NCBI RefSeq assembly: GCF_038019025.1
Contig: NZ_CP150496.1
Location: forward strand, 213,501 to 277,500
Reading direction: 5' to 3'
DNA from: Polaribacter marinaquae
GTDB taxonomy: Bacteria; Bacteroidota; Bacteroidia; Flavobacteriales; Flavobacteriaceae
Length of the DNA: 64,000 bases
In this document: piece after piece, positions 50,938 through 61,441 of the stretch
Layout of the letters: every line of letters begins with the position of its first letter
Numbering within the stretch: position 1 is the first letter of the stretch
Notes under the pieces: model-generated
Database searches by the model: none
Told to the model about the DNA's origin: nothing
Seen by the model: the letters and a program-made list of their open reading frames with translations, nothing else
Made by a program: the position numbers and the translations under genes

Positions 50938-51939
50938 ATGAATATTTATAAGAAAATTGAAGCTGAAATATTAACAGCTTCAAACATCGTAATAACAGCT
51001 CATAAATCTGCAGATGGAGATTCTGTAGGTTCATCTTTAGGATTACTTCATTTTATAGAGAAATTGGGTAAATCTGCAGTAATTTGTCATCCCGATAAAG
51101 CACCCGGTTTTTTACATTGGTTAGATACATCAGAAATACTTTTAATGGATGAAAATCCTGAAGAAGTTGCAAATAAAATCAGTAAAGCAGATTTAATTTT
51201 TTGTTTAGACTACAATGCAATTAGTAGAGTAGGGCCAGAAATGGAATCTTTGTTGGCAGCTTCTACTGCTAAGAAAATAATGATAGATCATCATTTAAAT
51301 CCAGAAGATTTTCCTGATATTATTGTTTCTGAAACAACTGCATCATCAACATCACAATTAATTGTAGATTTAATAGAGCAGTCTGATAATTTAGATGTAT
51401 TAGACGCTAAAATAGGTACCCCGTTGTATTTAGGTATTTTAACAGATACAGGTAGTTTTAGATTTAATTCTGTAAAACCAAGAACGCATGAGGTTTTGGC
51501 TAAATTATTAGCTGCAGGTGTAGAACATCATTTAATTCACGAAAAATTGAGTGATAATAATACAGAAACTCGCTTGCGCTTACAAGGTTTTGCAATGAGC
51601 GAAAAGTTAGAGGTTTTATATGATTATAATGTTGCTATAATTTCTTTGTCTAAAGAAGAATTGGCAAAGTATAAATATGTTAAAGGAGATACCGATAATT
51701 TAGCAAATTTAGTTTTATCAATAAAAGGCATGAGAGCCGCCATAGTTTTTACAGAAAGAGACGGAATTATGAAAATTTCTTTTCGATCTAAAGGAGCAGA
51801 AAATCCTGTAAACCTTTTGGCAAAAGAACATTTTAATGGTGGTGGTCATGCAAATGCAGCTGGCGGAATGAGTGAATTGTCTGTAGAAGAAACATTGGTA
51901 AAACTTAAAAGTTTAATTCCGGAATATTTTTCTAATTAG
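50938..51939 (+). CDS. nrnA: DHH family nanoRNase/pAp phosphatase
   Basis: NrnA-type enzymes degrade very short RNAs and dephosphorylate 3'-phosphoadenosine 5'-phosphate. The 333-residue protein has ITAHKSADGDSVGSS, the IFCLDYN motif and the DHH signature in MIDHHLNPEDF. DTGSFRFNS and the DHHA1 motif GGGHANAAGGM near the C-terminus complete the set. It stands between the second LytTR operon and the HerA-like gene. Confidence 0.92.
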   Translation: MNIYKKIEAEILTASNIVITAHKSADGDSVGSSLGLLHFIEKLGKSAVICHPDKAPGFLHWLDTSEILLMDENPEEVANKISKADLIFCLDYNAISRVGPEMESLLAASTAKKIMIDHHLNPEDFPDIIVSETTASSTSQLIVDLIEQSDNLDVLDAKIGTPLYLGILTDTGSFRFNSVKPRTHEVLAKLLAAGVEHHLIHEKLSDNNTETRLRLQGFAMSEKLEVLYDYNVAIISLSKEELAKYKYVKGDTDNLANLVLSIKGMRAAIVFTERDGIMKISFRSKGAENPVNLLAKEHFNGGGHANAAGGMSELSVEETLVKLKSLIPEYFSN

Positions 51940-52008
51940 AAGGAACAAAACTCTTCAAATAATTTCTTAAATGTTAAAGTTTGATTATTTTTATCAAAAT
52001 TTACGAAG

Positions 52009-53580
52009 ATGAGTCAGCAGGAAGAATTTTTTGAATACATTAATAATGGCTACAAAACTAAAGGTGAGTCTATTGAGTTAGGCGCTGCAATGTTAGGTGA
52101 AGAAACCATAACAAACGCCATTGTTAAAGTTCCTTTAAAAACTTTAAATAGGCACGGTTTAATTGCTGGTGCAACAGGAACCGGAAAAACCAAAACTTTA
52201 CAAGTTTTAGCAGAAAACCTTTCAGAAAAAGGAATTCCGGTTTTGTTAATGGATATAAAAGGAGACCTTTCTGGTTTAGCACAACCAAGCCCAGGACATG
52301 CAAAAATAGACGAACGTCATGCAAAAATTGGATTTGAATTTACTGCTCAAAAATTTCCTATTGAAGTTTTAACGATATCTGAACAAGATGGTACAAGGTT
52401 GCGTGCAACAATATCAGAATTTGGACCAGTTTTGTTATCTAGAATTTTAGATTTAACAGAAACACAAAGCGGAATTGTATCTATAATTTTTAAATATTGT
52501 GATGACAATAAATATCCGTTGTTAGATATTAAAGATTTTAAAAAGGTATTACAATTTGTAACGCAAGAAGGTAAAGAAGAGATTCAAGCAGAATATGGTC
52601 GAATTTCTACTGCAAGTACAGGTGCAATCTTACGTAAAATTGTAGAAATAGAGCAACAAGGTGGTGATTTGTTTTTTGGTGAAAAATCTTTTGATGTAGA
52701 AGATTTAACAAGAATAGATGAAGACGGTAAAGGAATTATTTCTGTTTTACGTTTAACAGATATTCAAGACAAACCAAAGTTGTTTTCTACATTTATGTTG
52801 CAATTATTGGCAGAAGTTTATGAAACTTTTCCAGAGCAAGGGGATTCTGGAAGACCAGAATTGGTAATTTTTATTGATGAAGCACATTTAGTTTTTGAAG
52901 AAGCTTCTAAAGCATTGCTTAATCAAATAGAAAGTATTGTAAAATTGATTCGTTCTAAAGGTATAGGTTTGTATTTTGTAACGCAAAACCCTAAAGATGT
53001 ACCAGAAGATATTTTAGCACAATTGGGTTTAAAAATTCAGCATGCATTAAGAGCGTTTACTGCTAAAGACAGAAAAGCAATAAAATTGGCTGCAGAGAAT
53101 TATCCAGATTCTGAATATTACGATACGAAAGAAGTGTTAACTCAATTAGGTATTGGTGAAGCCTTTGTTTCTGTTTTAAACGAAAAAGGAATACCAACAC
53201 CATTGGCTAGAACAATGTTAAGAGCACCAATGAGTAGAATGGATGTTTTAACACCCAAAGAACTTAAAAGTGTTATTAATAATTCGAGACTTTTTTATAA
53301 ATACAATGAAAATTTAGATAGAGAAAGCGCTTATGAGTTGCTAAACTCTAAAATTGAAAAAGTAAATTTAGCTGAAGCAAAAGCAATTAAAGAGGCTGAA
53401 GAAAAGAAGGAAAGAGAAAAACTAGCAAAAGAAAAAGAACGAGAAAGAAAAAGAGAAGAAAAAGCGTCTAGAAGTTATTCTAGAAGAAGAAGTACAGCTC
53501 AAAACCCAATTGTAAAAGTACTTACAAGTGCAACCTTTATAAGAGCAGCCTTCGGAATATTAAAAAAAGTTTTAAAATAA
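52009..53580 (+). CDS. HerA-like ATPase (DUF853 type)
   Basis: This 523-residue P-loop ATPase of the HerA/FtsK group has Walker A GATGTGKTKTLQ near residue 53 and Walker B LVIFIDEAHLVF near residue 287. The central ATPase region includes the conserved FVTQNPKDVPEDILAQLG. The C-terminus carries a highly charged coil (KEAEEKKEREKLAKEKERER) followed by a basic tail. Such proteins are thought to be hexameric nucleic-acid motors, though this branch has no established function. There is no NurA partner next to it. Confidence 0.87.
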   Translation: MSQQEEFFEYINNGYKTKGESIELGAAMLGEETITNAIVKVPLKTLNRHGLIAGATGTGKTKTLQVLAENLSEKGIPVLLMDIKGDLSGLAQPSPGHAKIDERHAKIGFEFTAQKFPIEVLTISEQDGTRLRATISEFGPVLLSRILDLTETQSGIVSIIFKYCDDNKYPLLDIKDFKKVLQFVTQEGKEEIQAEYGRISTASTGAILRKIVEIEQQGGDLFFGEKSFDVEDLTRIDEDGKGIISVLRLTDIQDKPKLFSTFMLQLLAEVYETFPEQGDSGRPELVIFIDEAHLVFEEASKALLNQIESIVKLIRSKGIGLYFVTQNPKDVPEDILAQLGLKIQHALRAFTAKDRKAIKLAAENYPDSEYYDTKEVLTQLGIGEAFVSVLNEKGIPTPLARTMLRAPMSRMDVLTPKELKSVINNSRLFYKYNENLDRESAYELLNSKIEKVNLAEAKAIKEAEEKKEREKLAKEKERERKREEKASRSYSRRRSTAQNPIVKVLTSATFIRAAFGILKKVLK

Positions 53581-53623
53581 CAAAAATAGATATAGCACGT
53601 TATAAACGTATAAACTACCAAGT

Positions 53624-54190
53624 ATGATTAAAAAAAATATATTATCAATAGTAATAATTGCATGTTCACTTTTAGTAATTAGTTGTGGCGATGGAGGAAG
53701 ATTTACAATAGAAAAAGGTAAAGTAGGTCATTTAACACCAAAAACAACTATTGAAGAGTTAGATGAAATTTTTGAAAATGATTCTATTGTTAAAAATTTA
53801 AGTGAAGGGGCTTTAGGTGATAATTATTTTCAAGATGATGACGAGTATTTGGTATATGAAAAAGGAGGGAAGTTAAAACTAACAATTGTACCTAAAGAAC
53901 AATTAGATTCTGTATCTACAATTAAAAGTATCGAAATTCATGATTCAAGATATGCTACTGAATCTGGTATCAATATTAATTCTAGTTTTTCTGAAATAAA
54001 CTTAAACAATAATATAAATAGAGTAGAGTCTACTTTTTCTACTGCAACATTATTTATAGATGATTTAAACGCAACTATAGGAATCGACAAAGAAGAATTA
54101 GGCTTAAAAGATTTTTCTACTCAGAATGTAACTTTAGAACAAATTCCTGATTTAGCAAAAATGAAATCTTTTATTGTTTGGTTTAATTAA
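53624..54190 (+). CDS. Hypothetical lipoprotein
   Basis: I do not recognise this 188-residue lipoprotein (signal ending LVISCGDGG, Cys21). The mature part is mixed alpha/beta and acidic, with the repeated type of phrase VGHLTPKTTIEELDEIFEND near the start and a final SFIVWFN. It lies 43 bp after the HerA-like gene and 6 bp before another unknown gene, with which it is probably cotranscribed. Confidence 0.65.
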   Translation: MIKKNILSIVIIACSLLVISCGDGGRFTIEKGKVGHLTPKTTIEELDEIFENDSIVKNLSEGALGDNYFQDDDEYLVYEKGGKLKLTIVPKEQLDSVSTIKSIEIHDSRYATESGININSSFSEINLNNNINRVESTFSTATLFIDDLNATIGIDKEELGLKDFSTQNVTLEQIPDLAKMKSFIVWFN

Positions 54191-54196
54191 TAGAAT

Positions 54197-54586
54197 ATGA
54201 GCACGTATTCTATAGAAAATAGTAAAGATTCAATTTTAAGACCAAATTCTGAGTTCGAAAGAAGAATTATTCTTCAATATTATCTTGATAATGATATTAA
54301 AATTAACGAGATAGAAAGAGGTATTTTAAATGAATGTCATGTTTCAGAACACGAGTCTATAGGTATTATTGGTTGCTTGCTAGATGATAAATCTTTACTA
54401 AATTCTTTAAGATTAGTTATCGGTGCAAATAATAGATCTAATTTTAAACTTTCTACATTATCAAATTCTTTACTAGATTCAGAAATTTTAAAAAAGGCTG
54501 TTTCTTATTATTTTGAAGAAAATAAATACGATAGTCTTAATAGAAATGAACAAATTATAAGAAGAGAATTTAACATCGTTTATTAA
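54197..54586 (+). CDS. Hypothetical cytoplasmic protein
   Basis: This 129-residue protein has no signal peptide or membrane segment. It is rich in Ser, Asn and Glu and is probably mostly helical. I recognise no motif or family. The short spacing to the lipoprotein gene (6 bp) and to the cupin gene (immediately adjacent, 54587) suggests an operon of three. Confidence 0.6.
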   Translation: MSTYSIENSKDSILRPNSEFERRIILQYYLDNDIKINEIERGILNECHVSEHESIGIIGCLLDDKSLLNSLRLVIGANNRSNFKLSTLSNSLLDSEILKKAVSYYFEENKYDSLNRNEQIIRREFNIVY

Positions 54587-54952
54587 ATGAAAAAATACAC
54601 AATTCAGAAATCTCCGTTTGTTGTACCAACAACAGATGGTAAATTAATAGAAGAACATTTTGGTAATGCAACTGATGGTAATTCTCAAATAAGTATTGCA
54701 CATATGGTTGCGCCATCTAAATGGAGTGAGCCATTTCAAAAACCAGAATTTGACGAATACACTTATATTATTAAAGGTAAAAAGCAATTTATTATAGATG
54801 GAGAAACTGTTATTTTAAAAACAGGCGAGTCTATTAAAATTGAAAAAAATACTAGAGTGCAATATTCAAATCCTTTTGATGAACCTTGTGAATATCTTGC
54901 AGTTTGTTTACCTGCATTTTCTATCGATTTAGTAAATCGAGAAGAAAATTAA
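54587..54952 (+). CDS. Cupin domain protein
   Basis: This 121-residue single-cupin protein shows the two cupin motifs in order: EPFQKPEFDEYTYIIKGKKQFIIDGE (motif 1) and EPCEYLAVCLPAF (motif 2). The usual metal-binding His of motif 1 is largely missing, so it may be a binding or sensing protein rather than a metal enzyme. It starts directly after the previous stop. Its stop codon overlaps the convergent gene's stop by 4 bp. Confidence 0.82.
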   Translation: MKKYTIQKSPFVVPTTDGKLIEEHFGNATDGNSQISIAHMVAPSKWSEPFQKPEFDEYTYIIKGKKQFIIDGETVILKTGESIKIEKNTRVQYSNPFDEPCEYLAVCLPAFSIDLVNREEN

Positions 54953-55650
54953 GACCTTTTTTTTGCGATATAAAAAGGTAAATAAATTAGTAAAAAGTAA
55001 GGGATTACTATAATCTCTACTACAAAAATGTATTTTGGCCACTCTCCGAATAAATCTAATAAGGTTTCAGCATCTGGTTTTCTATTGGTGTAAAAATAGT
55101 TAGAACCTAAGAAATAATTTAATACAAACATAATTATCATATAAATTTGCATTGCTAAAAATGATTTTGCTACACTTTTTATAGTTGGTCTCATTTTATA
55201 TATAAACGTGGCATATAGCATAAAAATGATTAGTCCTGCGTGTACAAACCAATATCTAAAAAACTTAAAATTTAAATAATTAGATTCATCTGGTGTTATT
55301 AAGGACTGTAAAGTTCCTGCAAAGACTAAAAATAGAAGAATTTCGTAGTATATAAGTTTTCTGGTAAGTGACAAAACAGGTATAATAATTGCCATAAAAC
55401 TACATAAATGTAATGGTAAGTCTTTTTGATAATTAAAGTTTCCTTTATAAAAGTTTATAATTGTACCTAGTATTACGGTAAAAGAAAGACTGAAAGCAAA
55501 TATATTTCCTATTAATATTTGTTTTCTTTTAGATTGACTTTTTGCAAATAAAAGTAAAAGAAATCCAAAAATAATTAAACAAGCGACTACACTTAAGTGC
55601 TGATTTGTAAAAGGTGTAAAATCATTGTTTTCCTTCAAAAAGAAATCCAT
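54949..55650 (-). CDS. YwaF/TIGR02206 family membrane protein
   Basis: This 233-residue protein has about six membrane helices and the TIGR02206 (YwaF-like) pattern. The conserved segments are PLHLCSFMAIIIPVL, WFVHAGLIIFMLYATFIYKMRPT and LNYFLGSNYFYTNRKP. Function is unknown. It converges on the cupin gene, overlapping its stop codon by 4 bp, and is divergent from the AI-2E family gene. Confidence 0.85.
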   Translation of the reverse strand: MDFFLKENNDFTPFTNQHLSVVACLIIFGFLLLLFAKSQSKRKQILIGNIFAFSLSFTVILGTIINFYKGNFNYQKDLPLHLCSFMAIIIPVLSLTRKLIYYEILLFLVFAGTLQSLITPDESNYLNFKFFRYWFVHAGLIIFMLYATFIYKMRPTIKSVAKSFLAMQIYMIIMFVLNYFLGSNYFYTNRKPDAETLLDLFGEWPKYIFVVEIIVIPYFLLIYLPFYIAKKRS

Positions 55651-55770
55651 AAAACGTACTAAATATAATTTTGTTACCTCTAATATTATGAGGTTTAAAT
55701 GAGTTAAATTTATAATTGATTTTTACAATATATAGATTTATAATTTAATAAATTGCATAAAATCTATTTT

Positions 55771-56802
55771 ATGAATGATACAATTGCACCCAAAACCATA
55801 AGACAAGTATTTGTTTTATTATTAATATTAGTTATAGGTATTTTGATTTTTAAGGAAATGATGCCTTATTTATCGGGCGTTTTAGGTGCTATAACTGTGT
55901 ATGTCTTGCTAAGAAAATGGATGATTATTTTAGTAAAAAGAAAATGGCATCCAGATGTAGCAGCAATATTTTTAATGTTGATATCATTTGTATGCATTTT
56001 ATTACCAGTAACAGGTTTATTAATGATGTTGGGCAGTAAAATAGGAGATGCAGTTAAAAATTCTGCAGAAGTTACACAGGCCCTAAAAGATATATTTGGT
56101 AAAATAGAAAATAGATTTGGTTATGATTTAGCTGAAAAAATTAATGTATCTGAAGTTTCTACTTGGGTTACAAGCAATTTAGAAGGTTTTGCAGGCGGTA
56201 CATTTAATATTTTTATAGCAATTGGTATCATGTATTTTATGTTGTATTATATGTTTACCAATAGATCAGAACTTAGAAATTCTTTGTATCAATATATACC
56301 AATAAGTGATAAAAATTTAAAAATTATAGGAGAAGAATCTCAAGCAATGGTTCGTTCTAATGCAATTGGTATTCCGTTAGTTGCTATTGGTCAAGGTATA
56401 ATTGCTCTAATTGGTTTCTTAATATTTGATATTAACGATCCTTTCTTTTGGTTTATAATTGTTACTGTAGGTTCTATGATTCCGTTTGTGGGAACTCTTA
56501 TAGGAATCTTACCCGTTTTTATTTTAACAATTTCTACAGGAAACAATTTTGCAGCTTGGGGAATTCTAATTTATGGTTTAGTTGTAGTAGGTTCTACAGA
56601 CAATATTATAAGGCTGTTTGTTTTAAAGAAATTAGATAATGTACATCCGTTAATTACATTAATTGGTGTTATTGTTGGTGTGCCTTTATTCGGATTTATT
56701 GGTTTAATTTTTGGACCATTACTAATAAGTTTATTCTTAGTGATAGTAAGAATTTATAGAAAAGAATTTGGTGCACAAAGATCAGAAGAAAATGTACTTT
56801 AA
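55771..56802 (+). CDS. AI-2E family transporter (UPF0118)
   Basis: This 343-residue protein of the AI-2 exporter/PerM-like family has membrane helices at both ends. A soluble coiled stretch lies in between (about 65-150), with the conserved MVRSNAIGIPLVAIGQGIIALIG and GLIFGPLLISLFLVIVRIY. Members move small molecules such as AI-2, ions or others; the substrate is unknown. The ATG at 55771 is used; the frame extends six codons to a TTG that I regard as less likely. Its stop overlaps that of the YitT gene by 4 bp. Confidence 0.86.
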   Translation: MNDTIAPKTIRQVFVLLLILVIGILIFKEMMPYLSGVLGAITVYVLLRKWMIILVKRKWHPDVAAIFLMLISFVCILLPVTGLLMMLGSKIGDAVKNSAEVTQALKDIFGKIENRFGYDLAEKINVSEVSTWVTSNLEGFAGGTFNIFIAIGIMYFMLYYMFTNRSELRNSLYQYIPISDKNLKIIGEESQAMVRSNAIGIPLVAIGQGIIALIGFLIFDINDPFFWFIIVTVGSMIPFVGTLIGILPVFILTISTGNNFAAWGILIYGLVVVGSTDNIIRLFVLKKLDNVHPLITLIGVIVGVPLFGFIGLIFGPLLISLFLVIVRIYRKEFGAQRSEENVL

Positions 56803-57689
56803 ATAATTGGTAGTTTTTTGTTTTTTTTCTTGTTAATATAATGTCTTAAAACTCCGCCTTTAACACTATTTACATCAAACTCTACAATAAATGCATTTTC
56901 ATCTAAATTTTGTACAATTCGATACATTTTTTTAATATCTATTCTATTGATTATAGAATGGATTATATCAAAATCTTCTGATTTGCCGTTGCTACCAAAA
57001 CCAGAAGATCCTTTGTAAATTGTTAAACCTACACCCAATTCTTCTAAAATAGCTTTTTTAATAATTTTATGTTTTCTAGAAACTATTGTTACACCAATAA
57101 AATCTTCAAAGCCTTCTATTACTGTATCTGTAACTTTAGCGGCAATTATATATGTTAAAATTGAATAGAGAGCAACTTCTACAGAGACCACAAAAGCTGT
57201 TATTGTGAATAGAATAATGTTAAAAAATAATACAATTTTACCGATGCTTAATCCGAATTTATCGTTTAAGTAAACACCCAAAATTTCAGATCCATCTAAA
57301 ACAGAACCATTTCTTATCGCTATTCCAATACCAGAACCAACCAATAAACCACCAAATATTGAAATTAGCAGTTTATCGTTGGTAATAGTTTGAAAGTTCT
57401 CTAAATGAATAAACAAGGCTAAGCCTAAAATACTTATAATAGATTTAATTACAATTCTTTTCGAAACTGTAAAATAACCTAATATTAAAAAAGGTATACT
57501 GAATACTAACAATAGATAAGACATGTTAATGTCTACTTGCGTTCTTACTAAAAGTGCAATACCAGTTACACCACCATCTAGAAATCCGTTTGGTAATAAA
57601 AAGGCCTTCAAGCCCAAACTTGTTAAAACGATTCCAACAAATATTTGAAAATATTCTGATAGGTAAGTGGTTACATTTTTAATTGACAT
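56799..57689 (-). CDS. YitT family membrane protein
   Basis: This 296-residue protein has five or six N-terminal membrane helices of the YitT (DUF161) type. They include GLKAFLLPNGFLDGGVTGIALL and IAIRNGSVLDGSEILGVYL. A C-terminal cytoplasmic DUF2179 domain (about 210-290) carries RKHKIIKKAILEELGVGLTIYKGSSGF. Function is unknown. It directly follows folD, whose stop codon adjoins its start (1-bp overlap at 57689). Confidence 0.88.
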   Translation of the reverse strand: MSIKNVTTYLSEYFQIFVGIVLTSLGLKAFLLPNGFLDGGVTGIALLVRTQVDINMSYLLLVFSIPFLILGYFTVSKRIVIKSIISILGLALFIHLENFQTITNDKLLISIFGGLLVGSGIGIAIRNGSVLDGSEILGVYLNDKFGLSIGKIVLFFNIILFTITAFVVSVEVALYSILTYIIAAKVTDTVIEGFEDFIGVTIVSRKHKIIKKAILEELGVGLTIYKGSSGFGSNGKSEDFDIIHSIINRIDIKKMYRIVQNLDENAFIVEFDVNSVKGGVLRHYINKKKNKKLPII

Positions 57690-58567
57690 TATTTAGATTT
57701 TCTAGTACAAGCTAAAAGAGTATTTTTTAATAACATTGCAATTGTCATAGGACCTACTCCACCAGGAACTGGCGTTATAAAATCAGATTTTTTAGAAACT
57801 TCTTCAAAAGCAACATCGCCAACCAATCTAAAACCATTTTTTTTAGTTGAATCTGCTAAACGCGTAATTCCTACATCAATCACAGTTACATTGTCTTTAA
57901 CCATGTCTGCTTTTAAAAATTCTGGAATACCAATTGCAGCAATTACAATATCTGCTTGTAATGTAATTTCTTTTAAATTTTTTGTTCTACTATGGCACAT
58001 TGTAACAGTTGCATTACCAACTTTACGTTTTTGAGATAAAAGTATACTCATTGGACTACCAACAATATGGCTTCTTCCTAAAACAACTACATGTTTACCT
58101 GATGTTTCTACGTTGTATCTATCTAATAATTCTAAAATTCCGAAAGGAGTTGCAGAAATAAATGTTGGTAAGTTTAAAGCCATTTTACCAACGTTAGTTG
58201 GGTGAAATCCATCAACATCTTTTTCAGGATCTACTGCCATTAATATTTTTTGCTCGTCTATGTGTTTAGGTAATGGTAATTGTACAATAAAGCCATCAAT
58301 ATCATTATCTACATTTAAAACAGCAATTTCGTTAAGTAGTTCTTCTTCTGTAGTTTCTTCTGAAAGTCTAATTAATGTAGATTCAAAGCCAACACGTTCA
58401 CATGCTTTTACTTTTGCATTTACATAAGTTATACTAGCACCGTCGTTACCTACAATTACCGCAGCTAAATGAGGCGTTTTATGGCCTTTGTCTTTTAAGT
58501 CTCTAACTTCTAAAGCAATTTCTTCTTTAATGTCTGCAGATGTCTTTTTTCCGTCTAATAAAATCAT
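57689..58567 (-). CDS. folD: Methylenetetrahydrofolate dehydrogenase/cyclohydrolase
   Basis: FolD oxidises methylene-THF to methenyl-THF and hydrolyses it to formyl-THF. The 292-residue protein has [15 protein letters not shown] with the catalytic Lys, [30 protein letters not shown] and the NADP loop [33 protein letters not shown] is near the C-terminus. It overlaps the glycosyltransferase-like gene by 4 bp and touches the YitT gene, so the three form an operon. Confidence 0.95.
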   Translation of the reverse strand: MILLDGKKTSADIKEEIALEVRDLKDKGHKTPHLAAVIVGNDGASITYVNAKVKACERVGFESTLIRLSEETTEEELLNEIAVLNVDNDIDGFIVQLPLPKHIDEQKILMAVDPEKDVDGFHPTNVGKMALNLPTFISATPFGILELLDRYNVETSGKHVVVLGRSHIVGSPMSILLSQKRKVGNATVTMCHSRTKNLKEITLQADIVIAAIGIPEFLKADMVKDNVTVIDVGITRLADSTKKNGFRLVGDVAFEEVSKKSDFITPVPGGVGPMTIAMLLKNTLLACTRKSK

Positions 58568-59994
58568 TGTTCTTTTAAAATATAAATATTGATAGTTATG
58601 TTAAAATTATTGAATTCTTTTAATATGTTATAGTCATTTTCTAAACTTTTTAATTCATCATCAGATAAATTAAAAACTGTGGCGTAAAAAACGTACTTGT
58701 TTTTTTTATTAAATTTTTGAAAAGATCTTGTGTCTCCCTTAAAATCAACAAAATCTAATTTGGTTAAGTTAGGAAAAAAACTAGCAACATCTTCGACATT
58801 AATATTTTCTTTATTTAAATAATTAATAGCTTCTAAGCGCAAAGAATGATAAGGAATGTGGGCTAAAGTAGCATCCCAACCTTGTGAGATTTCCTTTGGA
58901 TAAATCCATAAATTACCTGTTACAAGACCAAGAAATAAGATGCTATAAATAATTTTTTTTCTAGTAAAAAAGAATATAATTATTCTAAAAGATAGTGTTA
59001 TAAATATAATATAAGAAACTATAAAATATCGATGGCCAATGGTGTTAGTAGATATTAATGAAATTAGAATAATAAAAAATACAGAAGAAATTGATAATAA
59101 TAATAACTGTTTATTTTTAATAGAGTTTATTATTTTTTTACCAAAAAGAATGAACGAAACAATTAAAAATAAGAAAATAAAAATTTTACCAAAGTCTAAA
59201 TATCTTTGTACTAAAATAAAACAGTTTTTAACAAACCATTTAATATCAACAAATTGCCATAAACTAGCCCAAGGAGAATTTGGATGAGTTTGCAACCAAC
59301 CTTTAGTAATAAGTCTCCAAACCACAAAAGAGATGCCAGTTATATTGCCAAAAAAATAAATTAACAGGAATTTAAAATTTAAGATAGAATTTATTTTCTC
59401 TCTTTGAATGTATAATTTATTCAGCACATCATAAAGAAAAATTCCTGCAACTAACATCATACTTCTGTATGATATAATGCTTAAAAATATAAGACCAATA
59501 AATTTTAAGTAATCGTTTTTAAATAGAATCGAGTTTACAACTAAAAAAAAGAAAAATAGAATAATTATTTCTGGATTAACAATAACAAAAGAGGTTGCTA
59601 AGCTTGGTTCTGCAATTATTAGAATAAATAAAAAGAAGTGCTTATTAGAAGCTTCTATAAAATAGGAAATAAATTTTCTAATTTGAAAAAAGAACCCAAT
59701 AGTAAAAGGTAATATCAATAAATGAGAAACCCATAATTCATGACCAAAAATTTTCCAGAAAATGGCTAATAAAAAACCTAAAAAAGGCGGATGACCAGGA
59801 TCGAAACTAATAGGAATATTCCAGTCGAATAAAGAGTTTTCATACAAATGATTACCCATTTTTGAAGCAAACAATACATTATCCCAAAACATTCCATTTT
59901 TAAAAGATAACAGAAATAGTAAGACACCAAAAGAAATAAAGAAAAGGATTCTTTTATTTTTTGATTTGAATAACGTTTGCAAAAAAATGTACAT
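58564..59994 (-). CDS. Glycosyltransferase family 39-like membrane protein
   Basis: This 476-residue protein has about ten membrane helices and the outline of GT-C glycosyltransferases. The first periplasmic loop contains an acidic motif near the DxE position ([14 protein letters not shown]). A small soluble C-terminal part follows (about 410-476). The donor is likely a polyprenyl-phosphate sugar and the acceptor unknown. It is downstream of the ffh terminator and overlaps folD by 4 bp. Confidence 0.72.
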   Translation of the reverse strand: MYIFLQTLFKSKNKRILFFISFGVLLFLLSFKNGMFWDNVLFASKMGNHLYENSLFDWNIPISFDPGHPPFLGFLLAIFWKIFGHELWVSHLLILPFTIGFFFQIRKFISYFIEASNKHFFLFILIIAEPSLATSFVIVNPEIIILFFFFLVVNSILFKNDYLKFIGLIFLSIISYRSMMLVAGIFLYDVLNKLYIQREKINSILNFKFLLIYFFGNITGISFVVWRLITKGWLQTHPNSPWASLWQFVDIKWFVKNCFILVQRYLDFGKIFIFLFLIVSFILFGKKIINSIKNKQLLLLSISSVFFIILISLISTNTIGHRYFIVSYIIFITLSFRIIIFFFTRKKIIYSILFLGLVTGNLWIYPKEISQGWDATLAHIPYHSLRLEAINYLNKENINVEDVASFFPNLTKLDFVDFKGDTRSFQKFNKKNKYVFYATVFNLSDDELKSLENDYNILKEFNNFNITINIYILKEQ

Positions 59995-60003
59995 TTATTA
60001 ATT

Positions 60004-60028
60004 AAAAAAAGCTGCAAAATTGCAGCTT
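60004..60028 (-). terminator. ffh terminator
   Basis: The stem AAGCTGCAA/TTGCAGCTT (60009-60017 with 60020-60028) is followed on the minus strand by a T-run (60010-60004). It lies 10 bp downstream of the ffh stop codon. Confidence 0.82.
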
Positions 60029-60037
60029 ATATTTATT

Positions 60038-61366
60038 TTATTTCATTCCCTTCATCATTTGCATCATTTTTTTGCCACCACCACCTTGCATCATTTTCAT
60101 CATCTTGCTCATTTGATTAAATTGCTTCATCAATTGATTTACTTCTGTAACCGATGTACCAGAACCTTTAGCTATTCTTTTCTTACGACTAGCATTAATA
60201 GTTGTTGGTGTGCTTCTTTCTGAAGGTGTCATAGAATGTATAATTGCTTCAATACCTTTAAAAGCATCATCATCAATATCAATATCTTTCATTGCTTTAC
60301 CAGCACCAGGAATCATACCCATAAGGTCTTTCATGCTTCCCATTTTCTTTATTTGCTGAATCTGATTTAAGAAATCATCAAAACCAAACTGATTTTTTGC
60401 AATTTTTTTCTGTAATTTTCTAGCTTCCTCTTCATCATATTGATCTTGAGCTCTTTCAACAAGAGAAATAACATCTCCCATTCCAAGAATTCTATCTGCC
60501 ATTCTATCAGGATGAAAAACGTCTATAGCATCCATCTTCTCTCCAGTACCAATAAATTTAATTGGTTTGTCTACTACAGATTTAATCGATAACGCAGCTC
60601 CACCACGAGTATCACCATCTAACTTTGTAAGAACAACACCATCAAAATTTAAAATATCATTAAAGGCCTTTGCTGTATTAACTGCATCTTGCCCTGTCAT
60701 AGAATCTACAACAAATAGCGTTTCTTGTGGCGTAATTGCTTTATGAATATTAGAGATCTCTGTCATCATTTCTTCATCAACAGCTAAACGACCAGCAGTA
60801 TCGATAATTACAACATTTTTGCCATTAGCTTTGGCGTGTTGTATAGCGTTTTTAGAAATTTCTACAGGATTGTTATTACCAACTTCTGCATATACTTCTA
60901 CACCAATTTGCTCACCAACTACTTGTAATTGGTTAATTGCTGCAGGTCTATAAACATCACAACCAACAAGAAGTACTTGTTTTGCTTTTTTTGTTTTTAA
61001 GAAGTTAGCTAATTTTCCAGAAAAAGTTGTTTTACCAGAACCTTGTAAACCAGACATTAAAATTACGGTTGGTGATCCACCAAGGTTAACACCTACAGTT
61101 TCACCACCCATTAGTTCTGTTAGTTCATCTTTAACTAACTTAACCATTAATTGCCCAGGATTTAATGTAGTTAATACATCTTGTCCTATTGCTTTTGTTT
61201 GAACACTTTTAGTAAATTGTTTTGCAATTTTAAAGTTAACATCGGCATCTAATAACGCTCTTCTAACTTCTTTTAAAGTTTCTGCAACGTTTACTTCTGT
61301 AATTTTACCGTGTCCTTTAAGGGTGTGTAAGGCTTTATCTAATTTATCGCTTAAATTATTAAACAT
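60038..61366 (-). CDS. ffh: Signal recognition particle protein Ffh
   Basis: Ffh binds signal sequences and 4.5S RNA and docks with FtsY. The 442-residue protein has the helical N domain (MFNNLSDKLDKALHTLKG) and the GTPase G domain with GLQGSGKTTFSGKLA, DVYRPAAINQLQ and DTAGRLAVDEE. TKLDGDTRGG follows in the G domain. The Met-rich M domain ends in GGGGKKMMQMMKGMK. The ATG at 61366 matches the family start; an in-frame ATG at 61411 would add 15 unlikely residues. Confidence 0.96.
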   Translation of the reverse strand: MFNNLSDKLDKALHTLKGHGKITEVNVAETLKEVRRALLDADVNFKIAKQFTKSVQTKAIGQDVLTTLNPGQLMVKLVKDELTELMGGETVGVNLGGSPTVILMSGLQGSGKTTFSGKLANFLKTKKAKQVLLVGCDVYRPAAINQLQVVGEQIGVEVYAEVGNNNPVEISKNAIQHAKANGKNVVIIDTAGRLAVDEEMMTEISNIHKAITPQETLFVVDSMTGQDAVNTAKAFNDILNFDGVVLTKLDGDTRGGAALSIKSVVDKPIKFIGTGEKMDAIDVFHPDRMADRILGMGDVISLVERAQDQYDEEEARKLQKKIAKNQFGFDDFLNQIQQIKKMGSMKDLMGMIPGAGKAMKDIDIDDDAFKGIEAIIHSMTPSERSTPTTINASRKKRIAKGSGTSVTEVNQLMKQFNQMSKMMKMMQGGGGKKMMQMMKGMK

Positions 61367-61441
61367 AATTTGTGTCTTTTTTTTGGAAACACAAATATAA
61401 TAAATTAACAAGAATTTTAAGAAAGTTATTAATGCCTTTTT

